DNA from: Elusimicrobiota bacterium
Lineage (GTDB): Bacteria; CAYTYR01; UBA6262; DAOVJB01
Length of the DNA stretch: 8,375 nucleotides
Direction of reading: 5' to 3'
Assembly: GCA_030673425.1 (NCBI GenBank)
Contig: DAOVJB010000043.1
Coordinates: forward strand, 1-8,375
A model generated the notes under the pieces. It saw only the letters and a list, made by a program, of their open reading frames with translations, was not told the origin of the DNA and did not search any database. Positions 4,915-8,375 of the stretch are shown here, in pieces. Each line of letters starts with the position of its first letter. Position 1 is the first letter of the stretch. Both the position numbers and the translations under genes were made by a program.

Positions 4915-5580
4915 TTATAATCTTTCTATAATCTGGCTTATATCAGCAAATACTCCAGGAGCTTCCTGGTTTCCATCTATTATATGTAAAATTCCATTTT
5001 TCTGATAATAGTCTATTACCGGGGAAATATTACTCCAGTATACTTTTATCCTGTTGTTTACTACCTGAACATTATCATCTTCCCTGCGAGAAAGCTTACC
5101 CTGACAAACATCACATATATCAGAAACCTGTGGTGGATTAAAATATATATTATACAGTGCCCCACATTTGGAACAGGTTCTACGGCCGGTTAACCTCTTA
5201 ATTAATATTTCTTCATTTAACTTAATTTCTATAGCAAGAGATAACTCTAAATTCAATTCCTTAAGCATAATATCCAGTTTCTCTGCCTGGGCCAAATTTC
5301 TTGGAAAACCGTCTAGAATAAAACCTCTGGCACCATGGTTTCTGGTCATCTCTTCTTTTACTAAGTTAATAATTAAACTATCAGGTACTAATTCACCGGA
5401 TTGCACATATGACTCTGCTTGTTTGCCTAAAGGCGTATTTTTACTTATCGCTTCACGTAGTAAATTGCCTGTAGAAATATGTGGAATATTATATTTTTTC
5501 TTAAGTGAATCCGCCTGTGTACCTTTCCCGGAACCAGGTAATCCTAACAATATCAATCTTAAATTAGCTTCTTGTTTCAT
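4915..5580 (-). CDS. adk: Adenylate kinase with zinc-binding LID
   Basis: Interconverts ATP + AMP and 2 ADP in the cytoplasm. The 221-residue product shows the P-loop GLPGSGKGT (13-21), the AMP-binding segment ISTGNLLR (35-42), DGFPRN (90-95), the LID with four cysteines C136-x2-C139 and C156-x2-C159, and the catalytic arginine region RREDDN (165-170). Four Cys make a zinc site, as in Gram-positive and many other bacterial enzymes; E. coli Adk lacks it. Length is typical of the long-LID form. The start ATG 5580 gives a 6-residue extension before the usual L-R-L-I-L-L-G strand; no strong ribosome site precedes it, so translation may partly depend on coupling. It starts 24 bases after the ispG stop, so it is the last gene of the operon. 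Confidence 0.96.
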   Translation of the reverse strand: MKQEANLRLILLGLPGSGKGTQADSLKKKYNIPHISTGNLLREAISKNTPLGKQAESYVQSGELVPDSLIINLVKEEMTRNHGARGFILDGFPRNLAQAEKLDIMLKELNLELSLAIEIKLNEEILIKRLTGRRTCSKCGALYNIYFNPPQVSDICDVCQGKLSRREDDNVQVVNNRIKVYWSNISPVIDYYQKNGILHIIDGNQEAPGVFADISQIIERL

Positions 5581-5604
5581 TAGATTACAATTTCTTTCAT
5601 ATTA

Positions 5605-6675
5605 TTAAATATTTTCTATCTCTTTTATAAGCGTTTTTACAAGATCTTTTTCTTTTACTTTCTTTATTATCTTCCCGTTCTTAAAAAGAATTCCTGCCTT
5701 CTTGCCTCCTGCTATTCCTATATCAGCATCCATGGCTTCTCCCGGCCCGTTAACCACACATCCCATAATCGCTATTTTAATCGGTTGTTGCATCTTGCCG
5801 TTCGGTTTTATGTAGTGAAAGAGTCTATTCTCTACTTTACGAGCTATATTTACAATATCAATCTCACAGCGACCACAAGTAGGACATGATATAACCTCAG
5901 GACCCCATTGACGCAAACCCAGGGTCTTTAATATCTGATATGCTACCCTAACCTCTTCAATTGGGTCATCAGTAAGTGATACTCTTATAGTATCCCCTAT
6001 GCCTAAAGACAACAATGAACCTATACCAACCGAACTTTTTATAGCCCCAAAAAATTTCGTACCAGCCTCAGTAATCCCAAGATGTAAAGGATAAGCAGTC
6101 TTTTTAGCCATTAATTTATAAGCCTCAATAGTAGTAGGAACATCAGAAGCCTTAAGAGAAACAACAATATTATGAAAATCCATTTTCTCTACCAATTTTA
6201 TATACCCTAAAGCAGAAGAAACCATCAATTGAGCTCTTTTAGAAGCATTATGTATCATACGTAAGGATTTCAATGAACCTGAATTTATACCTATTCTAAC
6301 GGCTATCTTTGCCTTCTTGGCTGCCTGAATAATGTTTCTAACATGTTCTTCTTTTTCAATATTACCGGGATTTATTCTTATTTTATCTACACCCTGATTT
6401 ATCGCTTCTATAGCTAATCGCCAGTCAAAATGGATATCGGCTACCAAAGGAATCTTTATCCTTCTTTTTATTTGTCCTAATTTTTGTGCCGCTTCCATAT
6501 CAGGTACTGCACAACGAATAATTTCACATCCTTCTTTCTGTAATTTTCTAATCTGTGCGACTGTCGATTTTACATTTCTCGTGTCTGTTTTAGTCATAGA
6601 CTGAACAGAAACAGGTGCATTCCCGCCAATATAAAGGTTACCAACTCTTATCTTGCGTGTTCTGTGTCTTTTCAT
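5605..6675 (-). CDS. ispG: 4-hydroxy-3-methylbut-2-en-1-yl diphosphate synthase (IspG/GcpE)
   Basis: Penultimate enzyme of the MEP pathway: reductively converts MEcPP to HMBPP using a [4Fe-4S] cluster. The N-terminal TIM-barrel part carries GNLYIGG, APVSVQSMTKTDT, LVADIHFDWR and RINPGNI. The C-terminal cluster domain has the ligands in SCPTCGRCEIDI (Cys 264 and 267 from this start), the Cys in MGCVVNGPGE (306) and the Glu of NGPGE (313) that serves as fourth ligand. Length is 356 residues from ATG 6675, which aligns with the family's usual N-terminus (MKRHRTRKIRVG); an in-frame GTG at 6687 would add four residues, and neither start has a clear ribosome site. It sits 9-21 bases after rseP and 24 bases before adk; dxr of the same pathway is two genes upstream. 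All ligands are intact, so it should be active. Confidence 0.97.
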   Translation of the reverse strand: MKRHRTRKIRVGNLYIGGNAPVSVQSMTKTDTRNVKSTVAQIRKLQKEGCEIIRCAVPDMEAAQKLGQIKRRIKIPLVADIHFDWRLAIEAINQGVDKIRINPGNIEKEEHVRNIIQAAKKAKIAVRIGINSGSLKSLRMIHNASKRAQLMVSSALGYIKLVEKMDFHNIVVSLKASDVPTTIEAYKLMAKKTAYPLHLGITEAGTKFFGAIKSSVGIGSLLSLGIGDTIRVSLTDDPIEEVRVAYQILKTLGLRQWGPEVISCPTCGRCEIDIVNIARKVENRLFHYIKPNGKMQQPIKIAIMGCVVNGPGEAMDADIGIAGGKKAGILFKNGKIIKKVKEKDLVKTLIKEIENI

Positions 6676-6696
6676 TATTCTTTTCACTTTCTTTTC

Positions 6697-7737
6697 TTAC
6701 TGTATACCAAATAACCTTAAGAAATCCTTATAAGTAGCAAAAAGCAGTATAGCCATTATTATACTCATACCTATTACCTGAGCAATATGTACTTTCTTTG
6801 CACCTAAAGGTTTTCCCTTTATACCTTCATAGGTAAAAAACATAATATGACCACCGTCTAATATAGGAATAGGTAAAAGATTGAATATTCCCAGATGTAC
6901 ACTTATTATTCCGATAAAATACAATAAGTTATGGAAACCCGTTTGGGCTACTTTCGCGATTAACTGTCCTACCCCAACAGGACCGGCTAACTCTGCTTTA
7001 ACTTTTCCGACGATCATCAAGCCGATAAACTTCAAGATAAGTAAAGACCAGTCTATGGTTTGTTCCACTCCCTTAATCAGTGAACTAAATATATTCAAAC
7101 GTTTCATCTCATACGGGGCTACTATTCCTATTAATCCTATCTTAGCCTGCTCATTGTATTCAGGAACGACATTAATAGATATTTCTTCTGTTTCGCGTAA
7201 AATCTCTATCTCGAGATTCTGATTAGCTTTATAATGAATAATCTTAGACATCTCTTCCCAGTTATTCACTATCTTATCATCTATAGAGACAATCTTATCC
7301 CCGGGTAATAAGCCTGCTTTCTCTGCCGGGCTACCTGCTGTTACTTCTCCTATACAGGCTTCATCCATATTAGCTACAGGTAATCCCCATATAGATAGTA
7401 CAAGGCTAAACAGTAAAACAGCCAAAATAAAATTCATAACAGGACCTGAAAAAACAATAAAAATTTTCTTATACCATTTCTGAGAAAGAAACTCATCTGG
7501 CTTTCTTTCTCTATCTTCCTCCGGGTTTTCACCTGCCATTTTCAAATATCCACCTAAAGGAATAAGAGATAATAAATAACGTGTACCTCCTTTAGTAAAT
7601 CCGATGAGCTCCGGTCCAAATCCCAATGAAAATTTCTCCACTGTGACTCCTGATTTTTTGGCAGCAATAAAATGACCAAGCTCATGAAAAAATACTACAA
7701 TTCCAAAAGTAAAAAGTATCGCTAAAACCGTGACCAT
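6697..7737 (-). CDS. rseP: RseP-type site-2 zinc metalloprotease (M50)
   Basis: Intramembrane protease that cleaves membrane-anchored regulators and remnant signal peptides in the inner membrane. 346 residues. The first membrane helix carries the zinc motif H18-E-L-G-H22; FSLGFGP and IPLGGYLKM follow; a second helix at about 92-118; one PDZ domain at about 125-195 (PAEKAGLLPGDKI); and the third zinc ligand in NLLPIPILDGG, D294, in the later helices, with a final helix at about 322-340. E. coli RseP has two PDZ domains and about 450 residues; this is the shorter one-PDZ form. ATG 7737 is set by AAGGAGGA four bases upstream and overlaps the dxr stop (7724-7722) by 16 bases, indicating translational coupling. 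No anti-sigma factor substrate is visible in the window. Confidence 0.96.
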   Translation of the reverse strand: MVTVLAILFTFGIVVFFHELGHFIAAKKSGVTVEKFSLGFGPELIGFTKGGTRYLLSLIPLGGYLKMAGENPEEDRERKPDEFLSQKWYKKIFIVFSGPVMNFILAVLLFSLVLSIWGLPVANMDEACIGEVTAGSPAEKAGLLPGDKIVSIDDKIVNNWEEMSKIIHYKANQNLEIEILRETEEISINVVPEYNEQAKIGLIGIVAPYEMKRLNIFSSLIKGVEQTIDWSLLILKFIGLMIVGKVKAELAGPVGVGQLIAKVAQTGFHNLLYFIGIISVHLGIFNLLPIPILDGGHIMFFTYEGIKGKPLGAKKVHIAQVIGMSIIMAILLFATYKDFLRLFGIQ

Positions 7738-8375
7738 ATTTCCTCCTTAGTTACAAAGCGGGCCCATTCATCCGCATCTAATATATCATTAAGAGAAGGT
7801 TTTTTTTTCACCTTGTGCTTTTTTACTACACTATGAATCAACCTGTGAATATCTAAAAATTTTATTCTTCTTTCTAAGAATGCATCCACTGCTATTTCAT
7901 CAGCAGCATTTAAAACTGCCGGTAATGTCCCACCTATACGTCCTATTTCCTGGGCCAGTTTCAACAAAGGGAATCTATTGTAATCAGGTTTGGCAAAATT
8001 TAATCTCTTGATTTTATCCATATCCAAAACAGGCACTATGCGCGACTGCCTTTCTGGATATGTAAGCGCATACTGAATAGGCAGGCGCATATCAGGAACC
8101 CCTAATTGTGCCAGAACTGAACCATCAACAAACTCTACCATAGAATGAACGATACTCTCAGGGTGAATAAGAACTTCTATATCAGAAATATCCACCCCGA
8201 ATAAATGATGAGCTTCGATTATTTCAAATCCCTTATTAAGAAGTGTAGCCGAATCAACAGTAATCTTTCTGCCCATCTTCCACGTAGGATGGGCAAGGGT
8301 TTGATCAAGACTAACCCTCTTTAATTTTTCCTTATTGAAACTATAAAACGGTCCTCCGGAAGCAGTCAGGATTAA
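7722..8375 (-). CDS. dxr: 1-deoxy-D-xylulose 5-phosphate reductoisomerase, C-terminal part
   Basis: First committed step of the MEP pathway: DXP to MEP with NADPH. The frame is open to the right edge, so the start lies outside; the visible 217 residues match the C-terminal part of a protein of about 390. It opens with LTASGGPF, the substrate-binding loop, then LAHPTWKMGRKITVDSATLLNKGFE, in which the key residues are the His, Trp and Met of the flexible loop and the Asn-Lys...Glu of the phosphate and metal site (LNKGFE). HPESIVHSMVEF, GVPDMRLPIQYAL and NAADEIAVDAFL follow as expected. Nothing indicates damage. It reads into rseP with a 16-base overlap; the operon promoter must be outside the window. 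The ATG at 8276 is internal, not the start. Confidence 0.96.
   Translation of the reverse strand, partial: LILTASGGPFYSFNKEKLKRVSLDQTLAHPTWKMGRKITVDSATLLNKGFEIIEAHHLFGVDISDIEVLIHPESIVHSMVEFVDGSVLAQLGVPDMRLPIQYALTYPERQSRIVPVLDMDKIKRLNFAKPDYNRFPLLKLAQEIGRIGGTLPAVLNAADEIAVDAFLERRIKFLDIHRLIHSVVKKHKVKKKPSLNDILDADEWARFVTKEEIWSRF

Noticed and set aside
5168-5608. Plus-strand open frame opposite adk
   Set aside because: Antisense to a fully recognisable adenylate kinase; no independent support.
6881-7222. Plus-strand open frame opposite rseP
   Set aside because: Antisense to the PDZ and C-terminal membrane region of RseP; no independent support.
1-8375. CRISPR array or defence system
   Set aside because: No regularly spaced direct repeats and no cas, toxin-antitoxin, nuclease or restriction genes are visible.

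Overview
The window is AT-rich bacterial chromosome. The genes point to a Gram-negative-type organism: a predicted outer-membrane barrel, the MEP isoprenoid pathway, an RseP-type intramembrane protease and cyclic-di-GMP signalling. Nothing fixes the phylum. The dxr-rseP-ispG order and the overall character would suit a candidate phylum such as Omnitrophota, but that is a low-confidence guess. All protein genes read on the minus strand; only tRNA-Leu is on plus.

Right part (4915-8375): a compact operon, read right to left, dxr (5' part outside the window) > rseP > ispG > adk. dxr and ispG are two enzymes of the MEP pathway. rseP overlaps the end of dxr by 16 bases, and adk (zinc-LID adenylate kinase) closes the run.

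Middle (2350-4797): a cyclic-di-GMP block. A consensus-like promoter starts a leader holding a class I c-di-GMP (GEMM-I) riboswitch. The 3' part of its aptamer is also the 5' arm of an intrinsic terminator. Downstream lies a PAS-GAF-HD-GYP protein, a predicted c-di-GMP phosphodiesterase, followed by its own terminator. Then comes a separately promoted PilZ-domain protein, a predicted c-di-GMP receptor. The simplest reading is a feedback loop in which high c-di-GMP turns on the enzyme that degrades it.

Centre-left (1280-2298): the trans-translation pair smpB and ssrA (tmRNA), back to back with a divergent tRNA-Leu(CAG). The tmRNA encodes the short tag ANTQYAYAC, which ends in Cys instead of the usual Ala.

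Left part (1-1280): looks like acquired DNA. The last 17 bases of ssrA are repeated 72 bases further on, the signature left by tyrosine-integrase insertion at a tmRNA 3' end. Beyond it are a promoter, a small signal-peptide barrel-like gene, an attC-like integron recombination site, and the start of a second signal-peptide gene with a bacterial Ig-like domain. The spacing gene-attC-gene, all in one orientation, is that of an integron gene-cassette array. No integrase gene is visible inside the window.
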